This document shows, in pieces, positions 37,106-49,443 of a stretch of DNA of 64,000 nucleotides (the stretch's first letter is position 1; the number at the start of each line of letters is the position of its first letter). The notes below the pieces were generated by a model. That model was given only the letters and a program-made list of their open reading frames with translations. It ran no database searches and was not told the DNA's origin. Both the position numbers and the translations under genes were made by a program. Origin of the DNA: Megascapheus bottae (Eukaryota; Chordata; Mammalia; Rodentia; Geomyidae). Where the stretch lies: assembly GCA_024803745.1 (NCBI GenBank), contig JANJXV010000004.1, forward strand, positions 44,270,858 through 44,334,857. Direction: 5' to 3'.

Positions 37106-39681
37106 CACGTACCCAAAGGAAAGTAAGATGCTGCTAAAAATGATTACAAAAAATAGAGAATGGAAAAAAATTAAGGTAAAGTATTAAAATATTAAATGAG
37201 AACATTTAACAAGGTGAAGTATCAGAATATTAGATGAAAAAATTAGCAAAACATGTGTAGTAAGATCAAAGGTAATTCCCAAAGGTGCCTATGGTGTGAA
37301 AATAGTTGAATTTTTAATATAATGTTATATGGTTTCCATTATCTACAATATGTATTATTTTATAATCAACTAAAATACTTTGTTTGGCTTAACTTTTCAA
37401 AAGGTAACTACTTACTAGACCCAAAATAATAACATTGATTATGGGTATTATAATTATTGGAGATTATATTTTCACTTTTATATTACTTCATATTTCCTAA
37501 GTATACTACAAAGCATTAGTTTATGGCAAAAACAATTAGTTGCGTGCACACATATACACACACAATGTTTGAAATTTTAAAGGGATAGTTTGTGAAATCT
37601 TTAAGTAGATGCCTATGATCCTTGTTTGTACATTTTTCATATCTTTCTCAAGAACAGACCCCAAGATTTTCAACTGAGAATTTTTTTAATAATATGGATT
37701 CAATTCACAGCCACTGTGCACTAAGTGAAGAGTGTCCAGTCTACTGTTGGGAAAGTGAATGAAATTACTAGAGCTCCCTTTTATCCTATGAGAAAGGACA
37801 GATACCAGATTAGACTGCCCTGAGCCATGTGAGCCTCAGACAGAAGGTTTCAGCTCTAATTTGTCTGTCCAAAATTTAGAAAGAAAGGTGAGAATTGAAC
37901 ACCTATCTTCTTGTTTGGTTTGGTTTTGTTTTGAAAATGGATGTATGATATGCCACTGAGTTTAGATTCTAACTAAAACTGTTTCTAAGTACTTGCAATA
38001 CTAGGTTTCTTTTTAAAAAATATTGTCTGTGATGCCTATAAAATAAATATATAAAAATAGAATATATATATATATATATATAAGTGGCATCACTATTCAA
38101 GACTAGAAGCCCAGCTGGGACTCATGGGTAATAGGTGCTGTGGAGAAAAGAAGCACAAACAACTCAAAGAACAGAATTTCTCAGTGGAGTCCTCAGTACA
38201 TCACCAGTCAGAGACAAATACAAATGACAGGATGTGGAAATACTTCATTGTTGAGGCAGCCAGATGCCTTTCTTCATTAAAGAAGAATTATTTACACATT
38301 GTAGTGCACAGTGGTCACATTGTTTGCAATTTTCTTTTCTATGGCTACTCATACCTATAAATCAGGATGCTCTTGATGCAGACACCTGTTCATTTTACTT
38401 GCAAATTTTCAGAGCAAAAATATCCAGCCCAGAATCTCACACATAGTAAGACAAAGTGTATTTAAACAGTAAGTAAGTGAGTGAAAGTAAACAGTAATAA
38501 AATGTAAATGAAAAGAAAAATGAATTTTAAAAAATAAGTTGGATTATTGATTAATTGCCTAAAAAAATATGAAAATGTCACATAACCATTTCCAAGAACA
38601 TTTCCTTAACTTATACAGCTGAATCAAATGCAATTTTTTAAGTAAAACCCAGTAAATGATTATGAAGCTCTCCTTTAGGAGAAAGTCAAAAGGGAAAGGT
38701 TCCACAACCATACATCATCTTCGACATTATTTTTAAACAACATCTGTTTAAAATCCCTTTGGGATGTGAGGTTGGCTATGTGCACATGAATGAATATTAT
38801 AAACCTAAGAGTTTAGAGATTCGGTCAATCATTTAGTGGTGTGCCAATTTTGTTTGCTGTGTAAGGAATGGTAAAACATCAAAGACTCAGCCATGACCAA
38901 CAAAATATACTCCTCATTTTTCATTGTCTAATAGTGATTATTAACTGCCAATCTAGAAAACTGATATGTAGTCACATTATAAGCAAAGGAAGTAACATAA
39001 AAAAATTCCACATAAATATATAATTTGTGATTGGTTCTAAACTTAGACTTTGATTTTAAATACTTAGAAGTCTTCCAAAATGAATAAAAGGACATAATGC
39101 CCACCAAATAGGTCTATTCAATTGATTCAAAATATTTAGTAAGAAATTTAATCAAAAAATAAAGACCAAGTTACTACGAAAGAAACTCAAGAAGACAAGA
39201 AGTAATAGAAAGATATCCCAGCTTCATGGGAGAACAAAATACCTGCAGCTCCAGAGTCTACATCTTTGAGGACCAGGAATTAATTATTTAAATCCTTTAA
39301 CTTCTGATGTGCAACCAAGTCGAAAAATTATTGAGATAATCACATTTTTCTGGTGATTACAGAAAATGATTCCAATGATTCTGATGATTCCAATTTTATG
39401 ACAGAATACTTATCTAGAATTGACCTCTGGAAGATAAGAAAACATGGCTTTAATTTTAAAACATAATGAATTTGTAGAATAGTACAAATAAGTGAAATGG
39501 ATCTAAGAGAGCCCAAAAGACACAAACTAAGAAAGAATAAAAAAAAAACTAAAAAAAAAAATATGGAACGATAATATAGGAGACTGTTTTCAGCCAGTAC
39601 TTAGTCTATTCCAACTTGAAACTAACTTAAAAATCGTGGAACTGCCCCTACTTGAAATTAGCATAAAAATTTTAAAACTTG
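37106..39681. other. intron, AT-rich, no clear feature
   Basis: A short open frame at 38124 begins MGNRCC but has no recognised relative. Confidence 0.5.
38062..38082 (+). repeat. (AT)n tract
   Basis: Short run of AT units. Confidence 0.85.
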
Positions 39682-39960
39682 GCTGGGGGCGGTGGCTCAT
39701 GCCTGCAATCCTAGCTACTCAGGAGGCAGAGATCTGAGGATCAAGGTTCAAAGCCAGTCTGGGCATAAAAGGACCTGAGACTCTTATCTCCAATTAACCT
39801 CTAGAAAACAGGAAGTGGGGCTTAGCTCAAAGGTAGGGTGGTAGCCTTGAGCAAAGCTCAAGGACAATTACCAGGCCCAGAGGTAGGGTGGTAACCTTGA
39901 GCTGAAGAGCTCAGGGACAGCACTCAGACCGAGTTCAAGCCCCATGACCCACCAAAAAAA
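39682..39960 (+). mobile_element. composite SINE variant with duplicated tRNA-like module
   Basis: Head GGTGGCTCATGCCTGCAATC. Modules at about 39831-39880 and 39881-39930 both begin AGGTAGGGTGGTA(G/A)CCTTGAGC. The tail GAGTTCAAGCCCCATGACCC plus A's closes it. It shares this layout with the copy at 23303. Confidence 0.87.
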
Positions 39961-39980
39961 ATTAAAACTGCCTCATTTCC

Positions 39981-40031
<51 letters not shown>
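39981..40031 (+). repeat. (AC)n microsatellite
   Basis: About 25 units, 20 bases after the SINE tail. Confidence 0.96.
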
Positions 40032-40033
<2 letters not shown>

Positions 40034-40871
40034 TTCCAAATTGCCAAAGTATTCAAAGCCTAAGTATGATCAGTAGCCATAAAATCTTTTAATAAACTTC
40101 ACAACAGAATTTTCTAATTCAAAATATAAACATGTACTAAGTATATTAATTTTTTAAATGATCTGCTGAATAATGTGATATGACACCACTGGTTAGAAGG
40201 ATTACAGGCTCTAACCACATCTATGCTGAGTCCATTCTCCCCAAAATTACAGTAGAGTTTTAAAAAGAAGAATCCAAGGTAACTTATAAGAGTCATCAAG
40301 GAACAATGGTAAGACTAATGGTATAAAGTGATGGCATGGACTGATAAATAATAAGTACAAATTTTAATTTAAAATACACGTATAATATAAAATTACTTGG
40401 AAAGCTATCACCGATATAAAAATATATCCAAATATGTCATGTTCCAGGTGTCTTGGAACTAGGTATAAAATATTGAGAAGTCCTGAAAGTGACTTTTTAT
40501 ACCACAAAAAAAACCCAAGTAAATGCAAAAGCAACTTTTGAATTTTCTTCTGATTCTTTGATTCTTGAGATTGACACTTTTCCTGGAGTCATTTGAACTG
40601 TTTAGGTGCCAATCAAACATCTTTTATTTTCTGTCAGAATTTTGCTTAGGAACTATCTGCATGATGTTTCACTTTATATATCAACTGTGTAAGAAGATTA
40701 AGGGCTCAGTTATTTGCTCAAACATACTGTACATGTCTATGAAGGTCCTTAGGGGTGAGATCAGTACTTGAATCATAAACCAAGTAAAGTGGACAACTCT
40801 CCTTATTATGGTTTCTGTTCCTCTGAAGACCAAGACTAAGAAGATCTCTAAGCTCAAATCAAAACCATTTT

Positions 40872-40950
40872 AGTAGGTGCTGTGGTCTGAACCTAGAGCC
40901 TTGTACAGGGCAGACAAGCAATATAAGACTGAACTATTCCCCACAGCACC
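40872..40950 (-). mobile_element. old ID-type SINE fragment
   Basis: TCTGAACCTAGAGCCTTGTAC then GGCAGACAAGCAATATAAG resembles a reversed tRNA-like half, badly worn. Confidence 0.45.
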
Positions 40951-41280
40951 CAAGAATTTCTTAAAAGGATTCAGCGATCAAAAACAAAATGAGATAATCG
41001 ATTCCATTTCAGTAATACAGAGAAAGGATCTGACTTGTTCATAAAATGAAAGCAGCAGACTATAAACATCACTGGACTTCCCATTACAGATCAACTCCAG
41101 GCTATTCTCTCACTTTCAGTAACCATCCAGAGGATTCACATAAGAATCCAAACTCTAGAAGCTAAATGTTAAAGTTCTACAGCACTAAGAACTTTAACCT
41201 TTCTAGTTCATTAATTCCCTCAAAGCTCACCTTCTTAATTTACATCTAAAACAGAAAGCTACAACAAATGGAATCAACAA

Positions 41281-41376
41281 CATTGTCATCATCACCATTG
41301 TTGTCATCATCGTCGTAGTCGTCTTCGTTGCCATCATCATCATCACTATCACCATCATAATTATCATCATCATCCA
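41281..41376 (+). repeat. imperfect (ATC)n tract
   Basis: CATCATCACCATTGTTGTCATCATCGTCGTAG... continues with ATC, GTC and ATT triplet variants. Confidence 0.85.
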
Positions 41377-43125
41377 ATTTAATTTACTGAAAAGGCATAC
41401 TATTTAGTAGTGAGGATTTTCTTGTTTGGGAGCTAAAATCTGTTACTGATAATCATTATGAAAAATATGACTCAGAATACTTTCTTTAATTTCCTTTGGA
41501 ATTAATCTCTAAACTTGGGGTATTAGATATCTCATCAGTCCAGAAAACTTAGGATTCTGTACTTTTTACTAATATTGAGGATTGCCATTTCTTTTCTTCT
41601 AGGAAAAAAAGAACTGGATTCATTAAGAGTCAGTCTATACTGAATGTAGAAATTATAGAAAAGTAGAAAGGAAAGCAAGATGAAAAGACCATCTCTAGAA
41701 ATATACTGAAGCTTCAGAGGAGGATTTCTTCAATATGTTTTGTTTATTTATTTGATCATTTTGGCAAGCAATATTCCCAGTGTGATAGGTCAAGAACTCA
41801 GCTAGAGAGAAATGAAAGCTAGAGGCAACATATTCCACATGCAGAGCTTCCTTCAGTGACAAGATATTAGCCCACCAACTTAAAAGAAGGAAAAAGAAGC
41901 CTTCATGATCCTTTTGATTGGGAAGAAATATGTCAGTATAACAATCCTGGCATCTCATTTAAAATGATCACATATGCACAAAAATTTGGACCCATATAAA
42001 CGAAAAGACCAATTCACAAAGCATGAAGACAGACCCCTGTCAGTAAAACTGGAAAATATGGAGCATCAAACCCCATTTAGCTCAGCCTCCCTATTCATTC
42101 AGCACTCCCTTAGGAATCCAGCATTCTCTTTCGTGTCTAAGCATAGATAGAATTGATTGATCTAATAAACTCATCTTAACTCTACAGTCTTGTCACTATG
42201 CACACTCTCTCTTCCAGAATATGCTTGTCTTAAAAAACAAGGCCATGGGAGACATATAATGCTTAACCAAAAAAAAAAAAGAAAAGAAAAACTTGATAAA
42301 ACTATATATATATATAGCTCAGTAAAGCACAATTCCTCAGACCTGTCTAGTGACTTGTCTCTCCACAAAATCCAGAAAAGTATACTAAGGAAACTTCTAT
42401 AGACAGAAAAGTAGACATCAAATGGCTATATCCCAAGGTCACTGTCTTTGAACAAGTTCCTTGAAGCCTAAACATGTAACTAAAATGAAAAAAATGAATC
42501 TTCAGAATTTTGCAGAATCCTCACTAATCTCTCACTCAGGTTATCATCATTTCATCTGATGACTTGTCATTCTGAAAATTAAAAAATGTTAAATAGTTGG
42601 CCCCAAGGGTGTAGGAAGAGATCTGTTTATGGACCAATTGGAAGTGAGCAGAGCATGTGACCTTTAGAAAACTTGCTACTTTGGATAAGGGTGAGGACAT
42701 AGAGGATGAAAGTAGGTGATATCTAGGCCACATCTACGTGCTAAATGCTCTGGATTCGTTCCACACAGATTTTCAAAACATTTTTCAACATCGTCTACAA
42801 TAAAATGTTAGGCAGTTTGATATGAAATGTTGAGTTTCAGGTGTATCTAGAAATATCAAAGACACTTGCAGCCTTGAGTAGACTTTTTACCTTCTGAGTC
42901 ATCATATCTGAGATTTTTCAACATAAAATGTGGAATTGCTCCTTCTAGGACATGAGGTGGTGAAATAAAGGAACTTGAACACAATAAAATATTATAGTAT
43001 GATTGTACAGTTGCTATAAGAAAAAGAAAGCCAACAATGACAACACATAAAAACAATACCTGTTAATGGGTTGAAACTTTAGAAAGATAACATCCCTTTA
43101 CTATCTCTGTAATATCTACTACTTA
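41377..43125. other. intron, no recognisable feature
   Basis: No repeat family or exon recognised, apart from a short AT tract at 42303. Confidence 0.5.
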
Positions 43126-43292
43126 TAAATTTCATTTCTGAGAGAAAACCCTCAGCATAATTTTAATTATGTTCTAAAATCTAAGTGCCAGTGATTGTAT
43201 ATAGATATTCCCTTCTTGAATACTTGTTTGTTAAACACATCATTTGGAATATGATGTAAAAGTCAATGTTAATAAATTCTTTAATAAAAAAA
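43126..43292 (+). repeat. unclassified interspersed repeat, copy 3
   Basis: Third copy, in the same orientation, from about 43145 (AAACCCTCAGC) to an A run at 43292. Similarity to copy 1 also extends about 20 bases further 5'. Confidence 0.75.
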
Positions 43293-43579
43293 CTTTAAAA
43301 AATCAAGGTGTTTTCTTTTTAATTGAAGAAATGAAAGGATTCATCACAACCCTTTCCCTCACCACACTGTGTATTTTTAATGAATTTAAAATGCCTTTTG
43401 CTTTTGGAATGAAAGAAAACTATACTTCCATTTATGAAGTCTCTCTTAAAAATATCTCTATTGAAACTTGGTCCCAAATCTAGGTTCACAGTACACATGA
43501 GGTAGGTCTACCAAAAAAAAAAAAAACTTATTTAACTTACATTAAATCTTAATAATGCATTAATGAGTCTTTTAAAGGG

Positions 43580-43990
43580 ATAATTTTAATTCCCCCATCT
43601 TCTATCATAAAGACTATACAGTGCTAATCTGCCTTGCCCTTTCAATTAAACTTGTTAAGGGCTTTCTATTTAGTCAGCACCCTGAACGGGCCATTAAAAT
43701 TCTTGTTCGGTAAGAGTTGTGTTCAATCTGTGCTCTGTTGTTTTAAATTCCATTAAATCCAAATGGTCTTTATCGCCCCATGACCACTGTGACTTCAATC
43801 AGCCAATTTAATTACCTTACAAAATTGTCAGCAGAAGCAGCTAGGAAAAACAGGAAGCCCTATGACGTTATCAGAGTGAAATCTTCCTCTTAGGTGTTTA
43901 ATCTGCACTGGTCAATAGTGTTGAGGTACACTTAAGTCCTTTCCCTTACAGGAGCTTTTGACCTTCCCTTTCAAGCTAAGATTTAGAGGT
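43580..43990. promoter_or_regulatory. candidate conserved non-coding element
   Basis: This is repeat-free sequence with many TAATT/ATTAAA homeodomain-type cores, a CCAATTTAATTACC block around 43804 and no reading frame. It has the look of vertebrate conserved enhancers in long introns of neural genes. Conservation cannot be tested here. Confidence 0.3.
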
Positions 43991-45949
43991 GAAGATTCAT
44001 TTGGAGCACTTCTAATACTTTGATTAGTGGGCTACAAATTGAAAGCTCTCAGAAGAAAGAGCTTCACCACCCAAATGAAAAACAATCAACACTTGCATTT
44101 TAATATATCTATTCAAATTTATCAGTTGAAAAAGATCTACCTAGTTCTGGTACTGTGCCTTCAGTAGATTTGTGGCATTAAATGTTACTGTACTTGAAAG
44201 TAGGTAAACTACTTTTAACTCTGATGTGTAAAAATGGTCAACAAGAATTTCTGGGAAACAGATGTAGAAATCAATTCTCCACGTGAATGTAAAAGTTCTA
44301 ACTCAAGAGGGTAAAACATTTTCTACATCAGAAATTAGGATAACTAAATGGCATGAAAGATCATGTCCTCATATCACAGGCAGTACTTTATTTTCTGTGA
44401 AAACAGTCTTGAAAAGACTCTGATAATCAATGATACAATCCTAGTTTGGCCCATGGTATTTTCCTCCTTTGTGTGACAGCCATTCATGTTAACTTTCCTG
44501 TGCTGGATAAATGTTGAAAGTGTCTTTTGGCAACTCAAGGAATGAACACACTATAATGATCACTTGCATTAAACCAAAAAGCAAAACTTGTCTGAAGGAA
44601 TGTTCACTGACATATAAACTGCTTTTTCACTTTTGAAAAGCAACCTCCCAACACCAAAAAAAAAAGTGTTGCGTTTCATGTGCCTGGGTGGAGAAGTGCT
44701 ATTTCTACAGCCAAAAAGATCATTTTTCAAAGTCATTTTCTAAAGTGACTGTGCTCCGTGGATGGATCGCCTCAAGTTGTTCTTTGAAGCTTTCAGAGTA
44801 ATCGAGAAAACTTGTCAGAAAAACGGATTTAAAAATTAAAAAAAAAAGTGTGCCCATTGTCTTGGTGATTCCAGGAAAGACTTCCTCTCAAGCTACTCCA
44901 GAGGTCAGCAGAACAGGTGTTGGGTTTTATCTGTTAGAGATAGTAGCAGCTGTCACTCCTACATTCCCACCTCCCAAGAGAGGATTTTCTACTCCCCAGA
45001 TGTATGGCCACTCCTCCTGCCCGCCTACTGGAGCTCCCAAAGGAAGAAAAATCTCTTTCATAGAACTTGTGGTGAGTGGTGTTTCCAAGATCAGTCAATT
45101 CCGTCTCATTCCTCGATGGTGCAGTGCATCTGCTACCAATTATTCTATCTGGGAGCACATGGGCTGCCCAGAAAAGTAGTGCAGCCCCTTGTCACACTGT
45201 AGGCTTTATACTGAGCATCAGCTCCTGAAGGAGCAGACTAGCAGCCTTGGGCTTATGCAAGGAAGATGACTGCTGGCTCCCAAGGGGCCAGAGAACAGTG
45301 CCAGGGACATCCAAGTGCCTCCAAGAGCAAAGACTGAACATCAGGAAGCCTTCTAATAAAGAGCCGCTCTACCGGCATGTTTCAGAAAAAGAAAAGAGAG
45401 AATGCAAAACAAGAAGCAACCTGCCATGGGCTCAGGCCTCTGGTAAAGCACCAACTTGGAGAAAGTGCTCTGGAGTTCCGCAGAAAGTTTAGGCTTAGCT
45501 TATTTGCTTCCTACATCCCAAATTACATTTTAAAGAAAGATTTTGAATAATAATCTAAGACAAAGATTTAAAAAAAAAAAAACAGCAGCGGTTTGGGAAT
45601 GGGTTTCCCTAGGAGATGCTCAAACACACCAGGGCCTGGAGGGAGCAGGGGGCACAGACAGCAAAGAGAAGCAGGTATCTTGGCACTTCCCCTGGGGCAG
45701 AGTGCCCTGCAAACCCAGAAGCTGGGAGAGAAAAACTAGCTAAGGTCACCAAGATATTCCAGGCTCAGTGGACGCTGTGATCCCTCTCTATGACCACAAC
45801 TGGACTGGAGCCCAGCTTGGGGGTGGGGGGGGGAAGGTTGGTCCGCTGCACAACACTGAGGCTTGTTATGTGTAAGAGCACACGGGTCTAGGAAAGAATC
45901 CAAGCGGGTGAGGGGTGGGAATCTCCTAGGCTCAGTGCCCTGAAAGCCG
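43991..45949. other. intron, repeat-poor
   Basis: No transposon recognised. GC content rises toward the CpG-rich region. Confidence 0.5.
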
Positions 45950-46365
45950 GCACACTCAAGCAGCTAACTGGACTTGGGACAGACAGTGGACTTTCTAAGA
46001 TGCTCCTTACCGGTATCCACGCAAACATGCCGATTGGTCGGCCCAAGAGAAGCCATGTTGCGCCAACTTCCCATCAAAGGCAAGGAAACAGGGCTGCGAC
46101 CCAAGGCGCCGTGCCCATCCACTCTCCCACCAGAAACTGTCATTTGGCTAAGCCACAAAGCCAGTTCCCCCACTGTCTGGAAGCTAGGACTGCGCTTTCC
46201 GCCAGCACCTGCCCACGAGATGAGCTGCTAGTAAAAGATCAACCCGGGGCACAGCCCCATGGCATCAAGTCTGAGGAGGGACTGGACGCCCCTAGCTACC
46301 ACTGCAAAGTTTTCTAGCGCACAATAGTGGAGTTACTGCTTCCAAGAGCGCACGTGCCAGCTGTG

Positions 46366-46421
<56 letters not shown>

Positions 46422-46900
46422 CGCGCGCGCGCCCCCGCCGATGCCAGAGAGGGGGAGTGTGTGGGCAGAAGGTAGGCAGGAGAGGAAGGGACACAGCCAG
46501 GGTCAGTACCCTGAATTGGGCACTCCTCCACGCACTGGCTGTGGTAGGAGGAGGAAGAACAGCACCACAGCTCTATTGGCAGCTGCTGAAACATGGCTAG
46601 AGCTTCTTGGGGTGAATTTCCACCTTGGACCAGGAAGGGGGGGGTGGCCGTCCCTCAGCGCTTCCCGGTTGCCATAGCTCCGCTCCACCCCTGTAGTGCT
46701 TCTAGCCTGGAGACAACCAGCCCCGCCTGGCTGGAGGGCGAGGCCAGGGCCGAGGGAGGAGGGATGCTCTAAACTGCCACTCCCCCCACACCCGCAGGCC
46801 AATGGTCTCACCAGGATTGGGGAGTCAGCCTTCCAGCATCCGCTGTTCTACTAGAAACCCAACCCCTGGCACCAGGCCAGGGATAAGGCACAAGTTCAAC
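45950..46900. promoter_or_regulatory. GC-richer intronic segment, possible regulatory element
   Basis: This stretch has more GC and CpG than the surrounding intron. It contains an NF-Y-type CGATTGG box (46031-46037), a YY1-like GCCATGTTG nearby and a long TG/CG tract. No transposon is recognisable. It could be an alternative promoter or enhancer about 3 kb into the intron, or simply a CpG shore. Confidence 0.3.
46368..46432 (+). repeat. (TG)n(CG)n alternating purine-pyrimidine tract
   Basis: A run of TG units passes directly into CG units with one TG interruption. This gives about 65 bases of uninterrupted alternating purine and pyrimidine, a classical left-handed (Z) DNA former. Confidence 0.95.
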
Positions 46901-47602
46901 TTTTAAACCAAAGTTGAGAATTAACCTTCTCCAGTATCTAACACTTCCTTCATCAATCATTCAATTCACTCAGAACCCATTTACCCCAGAAGATAATAAA
47001 ACTCCCAACATGGCTATAAAATAGTTCCGAAAGGGAAATAAACGTTCCAGTGATAACAACTGTAAGCAACCCTTTCCCATAACTCCCGATCAGATATGAG
47101 AGAAAATAGATCTCCACATGGAAGATGTTTAAAGCTATAGTAGAAAAATAACAGTTCATCCAGAAACCAAACTCTTGCTTTAGGATATCAAAGGACTGGT
47201 AGTACCCTATTTCTTACGAAGATTCTTAGTATGAATTGGTCTAGGGAAGTGTGTTTTTGTGTATGTGTCAGCTCTTTTGGAAAGCTGCTACACACTCTGC
47301 TACAGTCGCCAAGATTTTTAATATGAAGATATGAAATGATCAGCGAATGTAACAATCTAATGATTCAGCAAATATGATGCTGCAACACCCGGGTAGCAAT
47401 AATTAAACTATAGCGTATTGGTGGAAGTTTCCCAGCTCCAAGGCTTCTTTATTTTTTATGCGGTCCACAAACACACTAACTCAATTATTCACAAACATAT
47501 AATGAAAGATATTGAAAGATAAAAGTATGTTGTGATATTCACAATATGGGTTCAAACTATCATATGGTACCATTTTTACATGCTTGGAGCTGAACTGCTA
47601 AA

Positions 47603-47638
<36 letters not shown>
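47603..47638 (+). repeat. (CA)n microsatellite
   Basis: About 18 units. Confidence 0.95.
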
Positions 47639-47639
<1 letters not shown>

Positions 47640-47872
47640 CAGTAATAGAATGAGGGATCTATTTAATCCTGTCCATAGAAACATGCATTCCTCTGGAAGC
47701 TTGTTGCCAAGAGCAACATGCTTAAGTACCATCTAAGAACATGAAAAAGCAGGGAAATGCTGCCCTGGGAATAAAATATACCCTATTGTCTCTTTTGTTA
47801 TTGGCAGACTTCTCAGCTTCAGGTGTCTTCTATGTAAGGATTGGTAGGAACAGTTGTTGACATTCTTTTTTA

Positions 47873-47900
47873 ATATATATATATATATAATATATATATG
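47873..47900 (+). repeat. (AT)n tract
   Basis: ATATAT run with one AA interruption. Confidence 0.85.
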
Positions 47901-48470
47901 CATCCCTGCTTTTCTTTTCACAAAGCATGATAACAATAATGAATTTTATCATGAGGGGAAAGAAACATCTGGGGGGAACTAAAGGGGAGAAAGATGCCAC
48001 TGGTGTCAACAGAAAATGCAGACAATCACTCCGCTTTAAATTGGACTGAATAACTTAATGCATTTGCTTTTATCTCAAAGGCACATGCTCCGGATTATAT
48101 GGTTTCCCTACACTCTCTGGTTTAAATCCACTTGAACTGACAAAGAAGCTGCCTACAGTGGAAGCTTTACCCTGTTAGCTTGCTCCTCCTTTTCTCTTCT
48201 CTACTTCAGGAAACTTTCGCTGACTAGTTCTGCTCCTACTAAAATTCCATTGGCCATAGGGAGCTACATGAGCCTTTCCTGTGATTCATCTCTCAGCAAA
48301 TCTCCTGACCACAGATTCCGCTGGAGTCTCACCTCTAGATTTCCTCTCTAGCTCCAAAGAAACCTGCGTTCTTAGGAAAGCTGCAAATGCTCCTGAAATG
48401 CAACCTAGCTCAGGGCTTTTATGGCAGACTGAAATGAAGACCTGAGCTGAACAACCTCCCTCCCCCGCCC

Positions 48471-48472
<2 letters not shown>

Positions 48473-48516
<44 letters not shown>
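48473..48516 (+). repeat. (CA)n microsatellite
   Basis: About 22 units, about 300 bases from CpG island A. Confidence 0.95.
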
Positions 48517-48517
<1 letters not shown>

Positions 48518-49057
48518 CTCAACTCTCTTGCCTCCTCTTGAATCCTGTTCATCATGTTCTCAGTCCAGAGTTCTGACAGCAAAAGCTATGATAAAGGGCC
48601 ACAGCAAGTTATACACAAAAACAAACAAGAAGCCTGGTTTTGTTTTTGTTTTACTATGATTGCAGTTTTACTGGGATGCTTCTCCCCACCCCCCCTTCTT
48701 AGAAAAGCTCTGAATATTGCATTATTTTGTTTGAAAGCTCTGCATCCCAATAAGGCTGTTAGACGGGGCATGGACAAGAGAGGCAATGAATCAATAAGGT
48801 TCTCAGGGAGAAGACCCCCAAAGAGGCTTAGCGCCCTTTCCTTTGCACGTGACGAGTGGCCTGCGTCCCCAGACCGAAGCGGACAGACGCGACTCGCCCA
48901 GGAGTTCGCAGGGATCCGCGCCTGGGCGGCTCTGAGTCTGACCGCCTCGGAGCTCACTCCAACCCGGGACGGCGCTGCCCTCTGGGGCCGGAAGTCTCCA
49001 GGGTGGGGAAGGAGAGAGCCGCGGAGGACGCGCTGGCCGTGTCTCCCCCCCTCCCCA

Positions 49058-49078
49058 CCACACACACACACACACACC
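49058..49078 (+). repeat. short (CA)n within CpG island A
   Basis: About 10 CA units following a C-rich stretch. Confidence 0.9.
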
Positions 49079-49443
49079 CCGGGCGTCCGCGCCACCACTG
49101 TGGCTGACCACTCCGGAAGAGGCGATCCGGGCACCGAGCACTGCCAACACACCGGCACCCACGTCTTCCCCTCCCGCGGCCAAACACATCAAATAAAATA
49201 AGGAGGAAGAAAGCCGGGGGTCGGCTGGGGGTGGGGGGGAGCGCGGGGAGGGCGGAGGAGAGAAAGCACTCCGAGGCAACGGTGGAACACCCCGGAGGAA
49301 CACTGCGCCCGAGCGCGGAGCCCCAGCGCCAGGGCTGGGCGAAGCCGCCAGTCTACACCCGGCTCTGGCTGAACCCCCACGCCGGGGCGGCGGCAGAGGG
49401 CTGGGGCGCAGAGGGCTGGGGCGAGGGGGGGCGGTGATCTTAC

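Larger units (their letters stand above)
46901..48472. other. intron, repeat-poor with microsatellites
   Basis: Apart from the CA and AT tracts listed separately, nothing recognised. Confidence 0.5.
1..49443 (-). other. GRIK2: GRIK2 intron downstream of first coding exon (partial)
   Basis: This stretch follows the GTAAGA donor in the direction of GRIK2 transcription. I found no sequence in it resembling the GluK2 amino-terminal domain that should follow the first exon, so the next exon lies beyond base 1. That is consistent with the very long 5' introns known for GRIK2. Its contents (transposons, microsatellites and possible regulatory elements) are listed separately. Confidence 0.8.

Noticed and set aside
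38124..38360. Short open frame starting MGNRCC, myristoylation-like
   Set aside because: No recognised relative and no gene context. The N-terminal motif alone is weak.
48554..49201. 215-codon plus-strand open frame
   Set aside because: Antisense to the CpG island, with no recognisable domain. Its length is explained by GC composition.
48803..49443. Continuation of the GluK2 frame past the donor
   Set aside because: After LRFG the translation turns into Pro/Arg-rich low-complexity text unlike GluK2. A GTAAGA donor explains the change, so this is intron.
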